64,000 nucleotides of DNA, taken from contig NZ_JASNWF010000005.1 of the NCBI RefSeq assembly GCF_030283205.1, positions 434,001 through 498,000 of the forward strand, in the 5' to 3' direction. How positions within the stretch are numbered: the stretch's first letter is position 1; the number at the start of each line of letters is the position of its first letter. The translations under genes and the position numbers were made by a program. The notes under the pieces are model-generated. The model did no database searches and was not told the origin of the DNA. It saw only the letters and a list, made by a program, of their open reading frames with translations. Shown here piece after piece: positions 49,658 through 60,381 of this stretch. The DNA comes from Actinomadura opuntiae (GTDB taxonomy: Bacteria > Actinomycetota > Actinomycetes > Streptosporangiales > Streptosporangiaceae).

Positions 49658-50173
49658 TCACGTGGGAAGGCCGAGCCGCCAGTTGTTGCTGCGCATGAGG
49701 ATGCCGCTGCCGGCGGGATATTCGAAGTCGCAGGCGCCGAGAAGGGTGAAGCCGAGGCGGCGGCAGAGAGCGTTGGAGGGCCCGTTGTCGACCGAGGGAA
49801 AAGCATGCAGGCCGCGGGGCGCGCCGGGGTCGCGCGCCACGATCTCGCCAACGATCGCGATCAGAGCTAAACCCGCTCGCGCGGCAACGCCGCGGCCTTG
49901 GTACGGCGGCAGAACGCTCCATCCGGCTTCGTAAATCTGCTCGCCCTGCCAGTCCCGCCGCTGGTAGGCGATGCTGCCGACCATCTCGTCGCCGTGCAGG
50001 ATGGCGAACATGCAGCCGCTGCCGGTTTCCGGCATCGCGAGATAGCGCCTGTGGCGTACGAGCAGCTTCTCCTCTGGCTCGGGGCCGCCGAGGTGATGGC
50101 GCATCTGGGGCGTGTTGAGCTGTCGGAGCAGATCGAGCGCGGACTCCGACCAGGGTTGGAGACGAACGTCCAT
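49658..50173 (-). CDS. GNAT-family N-acetyltransferase
   Basis: A 171-aa protein with the GNAT acetyl-CoA motif (VLPPYQGRGVAARAGLALI, with Q-x-x-G-x-G/A), preceded by GSIAYQRRDW and followed by NALCRRLGFTLLG. The acceptor is unknown. It forms a small operon with the VOC gene. Confidence 0.88.
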   Translation of the reverse strand: MDVRLQPWSESALDLLRQLNTPQMRHHLGGPEPEEKLLVRHRRYLAMPETGSGCMFAILHGDEMVGSIAYQRRDWQGEQIYEAGWSVLPPYQGRGVAARAGLALIAIVGEIVARDPGAPRGLHAFPSVDNGPSNALCRRLGFTLLGACDFEYPAGSGILMRSNNWRLGLPT

Positions 50174-50217
50174 GACAGGACAGCTTGGCAGGTTCAGGCT
50201 TCGTCGGACACCTTGTT

Positions 50218-51627
50218 TTACCCTTCCTCTGGTCGCGCCGGCCAGAGGTCGATGTCGGGGATTTCCAGGGTCGTTATTGAGTTTTCCGGGTGGGTTAGTT
50301 CGAGCAGGCCGTTGCGGGTATGGGTGTCGGGGGCTCGGGTGTAGTTGTGGGTGGCGTCGGTTATCCATACGTGGGTTGTGGTGGTGTTCTCGGTCAGGTT
50401 TCTTAGGTTGTAGGTGACGGTTTGTCCGCGGCCGTTGTTGACGGTTACCAGGGTTAGGCGGCGGGTCTTTGGGTCGTGGGCGGCGACGGTCTTCGTGTGG
50501 CCGGAGTCGAGGATTCGTGCCGCCGGCCTGATGTGGCGGGTGTAGTGGGCGAGGACGTAGTACTTGGTGTTGACGCCGCCGACCTGGCCCTTGAGCGTGC
50601 CCGGGGCTCCGCCGGTCGGGTTCGGGGTCTGGTCGTCGTAGACGCCGTCCAGCAGGCCCCAGTCGAGCGCTTCCACCGGCTGCCAGCAGACCCATGCGCG
50701 GGGCCGGAGATGGCGGAGGTCGCGGCTGATGCTCAGCGCCATCGACATTCCGTCGGGCTCGCCGTCGGAATACTCCGACTGCCACACCGGCGTCTCGCCG
50801 ACGGCCTTGCGGAGTCGGGTGCGGCTGCGGCCGTTATCGTCGCGTTCGTAGGCGTGTACGTTGACGCGGTCGATGAGTTGCCTGGTGGATTCGCCGAGCT
50901 TTTGCCAGGTGTCCGCCGCGTCGGTGTAGTGACATTCGTCGGACGCGGCGATCAGCACGTCGGCGAGGCCGTATTCGTCCAGCGCGCGGCGCAGGTATTC
51001 GATGACCGCCTCCTGTGCCCCGAGGGTGAAGTGGCAGCCCTCCTGGTTCTGGCGCGCGTGCCAGGCGTTCAGCGACGGCTCGTTGAACGGCTCGACGGAC
51101 GCGAACCGGATTCCCCATTCGTCGCGGGCACGTCTGGCGACCGCGGCGATGAAGCGGGCGAATTCCTCCTGGTACTGGAATTCCAAGTTGTCCTGGGTAC
51201 CCTGCTCGGCGCCGGAGGGATTTCCGTTGACCGTCATCCACCACGGCGGTGACACCGAGAACATCTCGAAGGTGTCGGCGCCCGCGTCGCGGGCCTTCGA
51301 CAGCATGGTGCGCTGGTGGGCGTCTGCGCACCAGTTCCAGAGGGCACCGTCACAGAACGTCTCAATCTGCTTGCGGCGGACGATGGCGGGCGATTCGACC
51401 ATCGCGGATCCGGGCGTCCAGGTGCAGGCGCCCAGGTTGTAGCGCACGATGTTCAGGCCCAAGCCGGGAAGCCCGGTGGTTGCGACCTCGACCGTGTCCA
51501 GGCCGAACAGGGCGGCGGCCAGGTCGTCCCGCTCGCCGAGTTCGGTGTTCGCCCACCAGGACAGGCAGGTGCCCCAGCCGTCCCAGGTGTACGCGTCTCG
51601 CGGGTCGATGACCCGTTCGTCGGACAT
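50218..51627 (-). CDS. Glycoside hydrolase family 30 protein (beta-1,6-galactanase-like)
   Basis: A 469-aa protein. The (beta/alpha)8 barrel has the acid/base Glu in SVEPFNEPSLN and the nucleophile Glu in VWQSEYSDGEP. The motifs WDGWGTCLSWWA and NIVRYNLGAC are those of GH30 galactanases/glucanases. A C-terminal beta-domain follows. No signal peptide is visible, although relatives are secreted. The last 270 bp or so have fewer G/C-ended codons than the rest. It would cleave beta-1,6-linked galactan or similar glycans. Confidence 0.85.
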   Translation of the reverse strand: MSDERVIDPRDAYTWDGWGTCLSWWANTELGERDDLAAALFGLDTVEVATTGLPGLGLNIVRYNLGACTWTPGSAMVESPAIVRRKQIETFCDGALWNWCADAHQRTMLSKARDAGADTFEMFSVSPPWWMTVNGNPSGAEQGTQDNLEFQYQEEFARFIAAVARRARDEWGIRFASVEPFNEPSLNAWHARQNQEGCHFTLGAQEAVIEYLRRALDEYGLADVLIAASDECHYTDAADTWQKLGESTRQLIDRVNVHAYERDDNGRSRTRLRKAVGETPVWQSEYSDGEPDGMSMALSISRDLRHLRPRAWVCWQPVEALDWGLLDGVYDDQTPNPTGGAPGTLKGQVGGVNTKYYVLAHYTRHIRPAARILDSGHTKTVAAHDPKTRRLTLVTVNNGRGQTVTYNLRNLTENTTTTHVWITDATHNYTRAPDTHTRNGLLELTHPENSITTLEIPDIDLWPARPEEG

Positions 51628-51694
51628 GTCCACGCCCCCGCTCGTCCGTCCACCCGAGGATGTGTTCGGACGCGCGGGCGCCATCCGGCGCTTT

Positions 51695-54202
51695 TCAGAT
51701 CTTTGCTCGATCCTTCCCCGGGAGTTCCGGTTCCGGGTCGCCCAGGACGGCGCGTCCCGCCGCGCGGTGCTCGGCGGCCGCGGCCGGGTCCGTCGCGTCG
51801 AGCACCGCGGCGATCCCCTCGTGGGCGAGGGCCTCCTGGTAGCGGTAGCCGACCTGCGGGGCCAGTTCGAGGGCCTGCCGGTGCAGCCGCAGGGCCTCGC
51901 CGGGCAGGCCCGCCAGCCGGCACGTCTCACCGAAGCCATTGAGGAAGTGGATCTTCCAGTGCTCCTCGAACAGCTCGTCGAGCAGCGCGAACGCCTGGCG
52001 GTGGGCGGCCAGCGCCTCGTCGTAGCGGCCCATGCGGCGCAGCGCGACGCCGAGGCAGTTGAGGCACCACGCCTCGTTGTGCTTGTGCCCGTCCTCGCGG
52101 GCCAGGGCCAGCGCGCGGTGCAGGTGCTCCGCGGCCTCGTCGGGCCGCTCGTCCGCGATGGCCACGCCGAGGGTGATCCGGGCGGTCATCGTGGGTGGCC
52201 AGGCGGGGTCGGCGTGCGGGACGTCCAGTGCCTCCCGGGCCAGCCGCGCCGCCTCGTCGCGGTGTCCGAGCTGCAGCATCGCCCAGGCCTCGTAGGCGGT
52301 CGCATGGGCCGCGCCCATGGGACAGCCGGCGGCCGCGTACAGCCGTCCGGCCGCACGGAAGAGTTCGAGCGGCTCCTCGACGTGCCCCTCGTCCCACATC
52401 AGGTAGCCGCGGCGCAGCGTCAGCTCGGCCTCCGACCGGGTGTGCCCCAGCTCGGCGACGAGCGGCGCCGCCGCCTCGTACTCGGCGCCGGCCTCCGCCA
52501 TCCGGCCCGCGTTGTACCGCGCGAAGCCGAGGTCGCTGTGCGCCTCGGCCAGCCGCGCCGGGTCGTCGAGGCGCCGCGCGGCGGCCAGCGAGCGCTCGAA
52601 CAGGACGTTGAGGTGCGTCGTCCCGCAGCGCCGCGCGAAGAAGGCCCGCATGAACCGCGGCAGCTCGCACACGTGCGCGTCGGCTCCGGCGGCGACGGCC
52701 GTCTCGAAGACGGCCATCAGGTTGGTGTACTCGGTCGCGAACCAGGACAGGGCCGCGTGCTTGCCGGTGAACGGCGGCGACTCGACCGGCGCCCGGCCCG
52801 CGGTGACCTCCCGGCCGGGCGGCAGGTACGACAGCGCGGCGTCGGCGGAGGCCGCCGCGTGCACGTAATAGTCGAGGACGCGGCGCAGCGCCCGGTCCCG
52901 GTCCGCCTGCGAGTCCTGCTCGATGGCGGCCCGGCGCGCGTGCTGGTGCACCAGGTCGTGCAGCCGGTAGCGGCCGGCCGCGGGCTGCTGGACGAGGTGC
53001 GCGTCGAGCAGGTCCTCCAGCATCGTCCGGGCGGTCCGGAGCGGGACGTCCGCCAGCGCCGCCGCCACGTACTCGTCGAACGTCGCGCCGGGCAGCAGGC
53101 CCAGCAGCCGGAAGAAGCGGCGCCGGGGCCGGTCGAGCTGCCGGACGGACATGCCGAGCGCGGTGTCGAACTCGCTCGCGCCCTCGGCCAGCCGCTCGAC
53201 GAGGATGCCGACGGTCCAGCCCGGCCGGTGCCGCAGCCGGGCCGCGGCCAGCCGCAGGGCGAGCGGCAGCCGGCCGCACAGCCGCAGCACCTCGGCCGCC
53301 GCCTCCGGTTCGCGGGCCAGCCGGCCGTCGGGGCCGCCGGGCTCGCCGCTGGCGCGGGCCAGCAGCTCCGCGCTCTCCTGCGGAGACAGCACGTCCAGCG
53401 ACACCGGCGGCACCTCGTCCAGGCCGAGCAGCCGGTTGCGGCTGGTGATCAGGGCGACGGACGGACCCGCCCCGGGCAGCAGCGGGCGGACCTGGTCGGC
53501 GCCCGCCGCGTTGTCCAAGACCACAACGGCACGCCGGCTCGCCAGCTCCGACCGCCAATAGGCGGCCAGCGGCTCGATGCCGCCCTCCTGCGGGATCTTC
53601 TCCGACGGCACGTCGAGGGCGGCGAGCAGCGCCCGCAGCGCGGAGTCGGGGTCGAGCGGCTGCCGCCCTTCGGTGAATCCGTGCAGGTCAAGGTAGAGCT
53701 GGGCATCCGGGTGGTCGGCGGCGAGCCGGTACGCGGCGTGCACCGCCAGGCAGGTCTTGCCGACGCCCGCCATGCCGTCGACGGCCACCACGCGGCTTCC
53801 GGCCACGGCGTCGAGGACGGCGGCGAGCTCGGCCTCGCGTCCGGTGAAGTCGGGGACGTCGCGCGGCAGGTCGTTGCGGGGCGGGCGCGGGGCCCCGGCG
53901 GGCGGCGACGGCGGCTGCACCCGGCGGCTGGTCTTCGGCGGCGCCGGCAGCGGGTTCGAGGCCCGCTCCCACAGCGGACGCAGCGGACGGGGGTCGCGCT
54001 TGACGAGCCGGCACAGCGCGACCACCGCGGGCCAGGGCGGCGCGGTCCGGCCGCTGAGGTAGCGCGACAGGGACGAGGAGCTGAGGCCCGCGTCCCGCGC
54101 GAGCGCGCGGACGCCGCGTCCCGACAGCTCCTGGAGCATGCGCAGCCGCGCGGCCAGTTCCTCCTGCGGGTCGGCCGCCTCCGTCCGCCGGTGCGCTTCC
54201 AC
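51695..54202 (-). CDS. STAND regulator: XRE-HTH, NB-ARC, TPR
   Basis: An 835-aa protein from GTG 54202, chosen because AGGAGG lies 9 bp upstream. Residues 10-60 are an HTH (RALARDAGLSSSSLSRYLSGRTAPP); about 120-400 an NB-ARC ATPase with DGMAGVGKT (Walker A) and RAVVVLDNA (Walker B); about 470-830 TPR repeats. It resembles AfsR without the SARP output domain. It probably switches in response to a ligand. It is divergent from the AhpD-like gene, 174 bp away, a likely target. Confidence 0.88.
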   Translation of the reverse strand: MEAHRRTEAADPQEELAARLRMLQELSGRGVRALARDAGLSSSSLSRYLSGRTAPPWPAVVALCRLVKRDPRPLRPLWERASNPLPAPPKTSRRVQPPSPPAGAPRPPRNDLPRDVPDFTGREAELAAVLDAVAGSRVVAVDGMAGVGKTCLAVHAAYRLAADHPDAQLYLDLHGFTEGRQPLDPDSALRALLAALDVPSEKIPQEGGIEPLAAYWRSELASRRAVVVLDNAAGADQVRPLLPGAGPSVALITSRNRLLGLDEVPPVSLDVLSPQESAELLARASGEPGGPDGRLAREPEAAAEVLRLCGRLPLALRLAAARLRHRPGWTVGILVERLAEGASEFDTALGMSVRQLDRPRRRFFRLLGLLPGATFDEYVAAALADVPLRTARTMLEDLLDAHLVQQPAAGRYRLHDLVHQHARRAAIEQDSQADRDRALRRVLDYYVHAAASADAALSYLPPGREVTAGRAPVESPPFTGKHAALSWFATEYTNLMAVFETAVAAGADAHVCELPRFMRAFFARRCGTTHLNVLFERSLAAARRLDDPARLAEAHSDLGFARYNAGRMAEAGAEYEAAAPLVAELGHTRSEAELTLRRGYLMWDEGHVEEPLELFRAAGRLYAAAGCPMGAAHATAYEAWAMLQLGHRDEAARLAREALDVPHADPAWPPTMTARITLGVAIADERPDEAAEHLHRALALAREDGHKHNEAWCLNCLGVALRRMGRYDEALAAHRQAFALLDELFEEHWKIHFLNGFGETCRLAGLPGEALRLHRQALELAPQVGYRYQEALAHEGIAAVLDATDPAAAAEHRAAGRAVLGDPEPELPGKDRAKI

Positions 54203-54376
54203 CGTTCCCCGCCTCCTGTCCCGTCCCGGGAGAAACTTCTCAGCCCGGTTCGCCCTGGTCAAGGCCGTTTCGGTGTCCCACGGTGTCCCAGCGCCCTCGT
54301 CGCGGCGGGCCCGTCCGGCTGTCATGGAGACACGCCCCGAGGGAACGGGCGGCGACGCGAAGAGGAGACCACCGAG

Positions 54377-54832
54377 ATGCAGTCCCGTATGCAGAACCCC
54401 GCCGTCATTCTGTCCGACGCGATGAAGCCCATCCAGCAGATCTTCAAGGCGGCGCACTCCGCCGGGGTGGACGACCAGACGCTGGAGCTGGTGCATCTGC
54501 GGATCAGCCAGATCAACGGGTGCAGCGCCTGCGTCGACGCCGGAGCCAAGACGGCCCGCAAGTCCGGCGTGGACGACGACCGGCTGGCCGCAGTCGCCGC
54601 GTGGCGGGAGGCCCCGTACTTCTCCGAGGAGGAGCGGGCGGCGCTCGCGCTGGCCGAGGCCGCGACGCGGCTGGCGGACCGCCCGGACGCGGTGGGCGAC
54701 GAGATCTGGGACACCGCCGCGACCTACTACGACGAGAAGCAGCTGGCCGCACTCGTCCTGATGATCGGGGTCACCAACCTGTTCAACCGGCTGAACGCGA
54801 CGACCCGGCAGATCGCCGGCGCCTGGGGGTGA
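54377..54832 (+). CDS. Carboxymuconolactone decarboxylase / AhpD-like protein
   Basis: A 151-aa protein from ATG 54377 (AGAGGAG upstream). The CMD signature is LVHLRISQINGCSACVDAGAKTARKSG with the redox-active CxxC, followed by EERAALALAEAATRLA. Members reduce peroxides or alkylated thiol partners, or act as decarboxylases. Divergence from the STAND regulator suggests control by it (inference). Confidence 0.9.
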   Translation: MQSRMQNPAVILSDAMKPIQQIFKAAHSAGVDDQTLELVHLRISQINGCSACVDAGAKTARKSGVDDDRLAAVAAWREAPYFSEEERAALALAEAATRLADRPDAVGDEIWDTAATYYDEKQLAALVLMIGVTNLFNRLNATTRQIAGAWG

Positions 54833-54981
54833 GGGCTCCCGGCCCACGGCGTCGTCCCAGGTGGAACGGGTGACCAGACCGGTCAGGAATCGAGAAGCGC
54901 CGCTTACCGGGCCGCGCATAGCGTCGTCGTCATGGCCGGGCTCGGCGTCCGGCAGGCAAACGCGAACACAGGAGAGGGATC

Positions 54982-55332
54982 ATGACTTCCACGCAGGGGA
55001 TCAAGACCGTGCTGCACCCGGTGTCCGACCTGGAGGCCGCCAAGCCGGTGTACGCGGCCCTGCTCGGCGTCCAGCCGGAGGCCGACTCGTCCTACTACGT
55101 CGGTTTCGAGGCCGAGGGCCAGCACATCGGGCTGGTGCCGGGCGGCGGTCCGCAGGGCATGACCACGCCGGTGGCCTACTGGCACGTGGCGGACATCGAG
55201 GCGAAGCTGGCCGAGGTGACGGCCGCGGGCGCGAAGGTGCAGGAGGCCGCGCACGACGTCGGCGGCGGGCGCCTGGTCGCCACGTTCACCGACCCCGACG
55301 GCAACGTCCTCGGGCTCGTCCAGGACCGGTGA
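54982..55332 (+). CDS. VOC-superfamily (glyoxalase-like) protein
   Basis: A 116-aa protein: VLHPVSDLEAAKPVYAALLGV, then VAYWHVADIEAKLAEVTAAGAKV and ATFTDPDGNVLGLVQ. It is a single two-module VOC domain. It lacks a clear enzyme-specific motif. It may be monocistronic, the UvrA-like gene following after 112 bp. Confidence 0.88.
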   Translation: MTSTQGIKTVLHPVSDLEAAKPVYAALLGVQPEADSSYYVGFEAEGQHIGLVPGGGPQGMTTPVAYWHVADIEAKLAEVTAAGAKVQEAAHDVGGGRLVATFTDPDGNVLGLVQDR

Positions 55333-55444
55333 CCCGCCGCGCCCCGGCCGGCCCGCGGCACGGCCGGGGCTCCGGCGGACCGGACATACTGTCGGTCCGA
55401 GCCGGGCGACGCCGGACGGAGACCGCCCACCCGACGGAGACAGG

Positions 55445-57823
<2,379 letters not shown>

Positions 57824-57825
57824 CC

Positions 57826-58077
57826 GGCGCCTGGAGCGGAGCGCCAGCGGAGCGGAAGGCGCCGGTCAGGCTGCCCTTGCCGTTGGGCGTGGGGGGTCGT
57901 CCCCCCACACAGGCACCGCCCGGCGCCTGGAGCGGAGCGCCGACGGAGCGCAAGGCGCCGGTCAGGCTGCCCTTGCCGGGGGGCGTGGGGGGTCGTCCCC
58001 CCACACAGGCACCGCCCGGCGCCTGGAGCGGAGCTCCGGACCAGCTGTTCTTGCCGGGGGATGTGGGGGGTCGTCCC
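57826..58077. repeat. 96-bp tandem repeat (2.6 copies) with perfect hairpins
   Basis: Units start at 57826, 57922 and 58018 with GGCGCCTGGAGCGGAGC. The first two are nearly identical; the third has an internal deletion. Each contains GTGGGGGG-TCGT-CCCCCCAC (57889-57908, 57985-58004; degenerate at 58063-58077), a perfect 8-bp stem with 4-nt loop. The same palindrome core occurs at 2929-2944 and 24248-24261. The first hairpins may end the uvrA-like transcript. Confidence 0.85.
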
Positions 58078-58266
58078 TTCGCAGTGGCTCTTGTGGGTGT
58101 TAGTGGCCTTGTGAGGCGTGTGCTGTCGGCGGTTCCTGGTCGGCGGTCCCGATCGGAGGTGCGGACGGTGCATTTCGGACGGTTGGCGTTCGAGGTCCCG
58201 CAGGAGCGGGTTCGGGGGCGGCGGGCGGCGGGCCGTGTTGTCAGAGGCGCGGCGTACGATCCGTCT

Positions 58267-58713
58267 GTGACTGCGAAACCGGCCGCTGAGCAGCGCCTGC
58301 GCGATCTCGCGCGGCTGCGCCGCGTCCGCGACCGGATCGACCGCGACTACGCCCAGCCGCTGGACGTCGAGGCGCTCGCGCGCGGGGTGAACATGTCGGC
58401 CGGGCATCTCAGCCGCGCGTTCCGGCAGGCGTACGGCGAATCGCCGTACAGCTACCTGATGACGCGGCGGATCGAGCGCGCGATGACGCTGCTGCGCCGC
58501 GGCGACCTCAGCGTCACCGACGTGTGCTTCGCGGTCGGCTGCTCGTCCCTGGGGACGTTCAGCACCCGGTTCACCGAGCTGGTCGGCGTGCCGCCGAGCG
58601 TCTACCGGCGCGACGCGGCGCGCGCGACGGCCGGGATGCCGGCGTGCGTGGCCAAGCAGGTGACGCGGCCGGTCCGCACCCGCAGGCCGCCCGGCGGGGA
58701 GGCACGGGGTTAG
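58267..58713 (+). CDS. AraC-family regulator (HTH domain only)
   Basis: A 148-aa protein from GTG 58267. Two HTHs form the AraC DNA-binding domain (PLDVEALARGVNMSAGHLSRAFRQAYGESPYSYL and LSVTDVCFAVGCSSLGTFSTRFTELVGVPPSVYRR). No ligand domain is present. It overlaps no gene but lies 10 bp before the VOC gene, with which it should be co-transcribed; such AraC-VOC pairs are common. Start is somewhat uncertain. Confidence 0.85.
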   Translation: MTAKPAAEQRLRDLARLRRVRDRIDRDYAQPLDVEALARGVNMSAGHLSRAFRQAYGESPYSYLMTRRIERAMTLLRRGDLSVTDVCFAVGCSSLGTFSTRFTELVGVPPSVYRRDAARATAGMPACVAKQVTRPVRTRRPPGGEARG

Positions 58714-58723
58714 CCTGACCAGC

Positions 58724-59134
58724 ATGGACATCACCGTTCACTCGACGTTCCTCCCGCACACCGACCCGGAGGAGTCGCTCGCGTTCTACCGCGACGTCCT
58801 CGGCTTCGAGGTCCGCCTGGACGTGGGCTACGGCGGGATGCGGTGGATCACGGTCGGTCCCGCCGACCGGTCGGCCACGTCGATCGTGCTGTACCCGCCG
58901 GGCGCCGATCCCGGCATCACCGACGACGAGCGCCGCACCATCACCGAGATGATGGCCAAGGGCACCTATGCCCTCGTCCAGCTGGCGACGCGCGACCTCG
59001 ACGGGACGTTCAAGCGCCTGCAGGCCGGGGACGCCGAGGTCGTGCAGGAGCCGACCGACCAGCCGTACGGGGTCCGCGACTGCGCCATCCGCGACCCGGC
59101 GGGCAACCTGATCCGGATCCAGCAGCTACCCTGA
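58724..59134 (+). CDS. VOC-superfamily (glyoxalase-like) protein
   Basis: A 136-aa protein: STFLPHTDPEESLAFYRDVLGFEVRLDVGYGGMRWITVGP, then YALVQLATRDLDGTFKRLQAGDAEV and RDCAIRDPAGNLIRI. It forms an operon with the AraC gene just upstream. It may bind or convert a small aromatic or antibiotic; substrate is unknown. Confidence 0.88.
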   Translation: MDITVHSTFLPHTDPEESLAFYRDVLGFEVRLDVGYGGMRWITVGPADRSATSIVLYPPGADPGITDDERRTITEMMAKGTYALVQLATRDLDGTFKRLQAGDAEVVQEPTDQPYGVRDCAIRDPAGNLIRIQQLP

Positions 59135-59149
59135 GGGCCCGGCGGCCGG

Positions 59150-59440
59150 TCAGAACCAGCAGGGGCCGGTGCCCCAGGCCCACGACCATTCGCTCGGGTC
59201 CAGGAAGTGCAGGTGGCACGACATGTCGCCCCAGACGATGTAGGGGCCCTTCTCGTCCCAGCCGAGGGTGCCGAAGGTCTCCCCGATCGCCTTCTGGACG
59301 TGGGCGGGCAGCCGCTTGATGACGTCCGGCGGAACCTGCGGGGTCTGCTTCGGCTTCGGCGCGGCCTGCGCGGGGGCGGCGCCGAGGGCGAGGGTTCCGG
59401 CGAGCGCCAGGGCGGCCCCGGCGGCGGTGATCTTCCTCAT
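59150..59440 (-). CDS. Small secreted protein
   Basis: A 96-aa protein with a signal peptide (RKITAAGAALALAGTLALGAAPAQAA). The mature part of about 68 residues is Trp-rich with two cysteines (MSCHLHF and GTGPCWF). No known family is recognised. It is monocistronic. Confidence 0.7.
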   Translation of the reverse strand: MRKITAAGAALALAGTLALGAAPAQAAPKPKQTPQVPPDVIKRLPAHVQKAIGETFGTLGWDEKGPYIVWGDMSCHLHFLDPSEWSWAWGTGPCWF

Positions 59441-59577
59441 GGGTCCGATCCTGTCCGCCGGCCGGCGGGATTTCTTGTCACCGCACCCACAAAGTTCCAG
59501 TGATCACTGGCATGGTCGGCGCACCGCCGGTGCGGTACGTTGGCGCCCGGATCCCCTAGGCGAAGGGCGTTTCGTTC

Positions 59578-60381
59578 ATGGGAGCGGACGAACCGGTCAT
59601 CGACACGACCGTTCCGCATTCGGCGCGGGTGTGGAACTACTGGCTGGGCGGCAAGGACAACTACCCCGTCGACCGGGAGGTCGGCGAGCAGGTCCGCGAG
59701 GTCTATCCGGGGATCGTGGACGTGGCGCGCCATTCGCGGGCGTTCCTGGGACGCGCCGTGCGGTACCTGGCGGGCGAGGCCGGCATCACCCAGTTCCTCG
59801 ACATCGGCACCGGCCTGCCGACGGTGGACAACACCCACGAGGTCGCCCAGCGGACGAACCCGGCCTGCCGGATCGTCTACGTCGACAACGACCCGCTGGT
59901 GCTGACCCATGCCCGCGCCCTGCTGAGCAGCACTCCCGAGGGCGCGTGCGACTACATCAGCGCGGACGTGCGCGAGCCCGGCGCCATTCTCGACCAGGCC
60001 GCCCGGACGCTGGACTTCGACCGTCCCATCGCGCTGATGATGCTCGGCATTCTCGGCAACGTCTGGGACGACGCGGAGGCGCGGGCGATCCGCGACCGCC
60101 TGGTCGGCGCGCTGGCGCCCGGCAGTTATCTGGCCCTGGAGGACGGCACCGACAAGGTCGATCCGGAGGCCGCGGCGCAGGCGGAGCAGACGCGCGCCGA
60201 GGCGGGCGACCCCTACAAGCTGCGCGGTCCGGAGCAGATCGCGGCCTATTTCGACGGGCTGGAACTGCTGGAGCCGGGCGTGGTGTCGGTGTCGCAATGG
60301 CGTCCCGAGGCCACTCCCTGGGGAACTCCGCCGGAGGTCACGGCCTTTTGCGGCGTGGCGCGGAAACCGGCCCTCACCTGA
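59578..60381 (+). CDS. SAM-dependent methyltransferase, SAV2177/DUF574 family
   Basis: A 267-aa protein with the family start: DTTVPHSARVWNYWLGGKDNYPVDREVGEQV. SAM-binding motif I is FLDIGTGLPTVDNTHEVAQ, followed by IVYVDNDPLVLTHA. The family is expanded in actinomycetes, with unknown substrates. GAAGGG precedes the ATG. Its stop overlaps that of the convergent glycosyltransferase gene by 8 bp. Confidence 0.93.
   Translation: MGADEPVIDTTVPHSARVWNYWLGGKDNYPVDREVGEQVREVYPGIVDVARHSRAFLGRAVRYLAGEAGITQFLDIGTGLPTVDNTHEVAQRTNPACRIVYVDNDPLVLTHARALLSSTPEGACDYISADVREPGAILDQAARTLDFDRPIALMMLGILGNVWDDAEARAIRDRLVGALAPGSYLALEDGTDKVDPEAAAQAEQTRAEAGDPYKLRGPEQIAAYFDGLELLEPGVVSVSQWRPEATPWGTPPEVTAFCGVARKPALT

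Noticed and set aside
57826..58077. Possible CRISPR array
   Set aside because: Units are 96 bp and contiguous, without unique spacers, and no cas genes are present.
59578..60381. DUF574 methyltransferase as part of a biosynthetic gene cluster
   Set aside because: No biosynthetic core enzyme lies nearby, and the family is widely scattered in actinomycetes.
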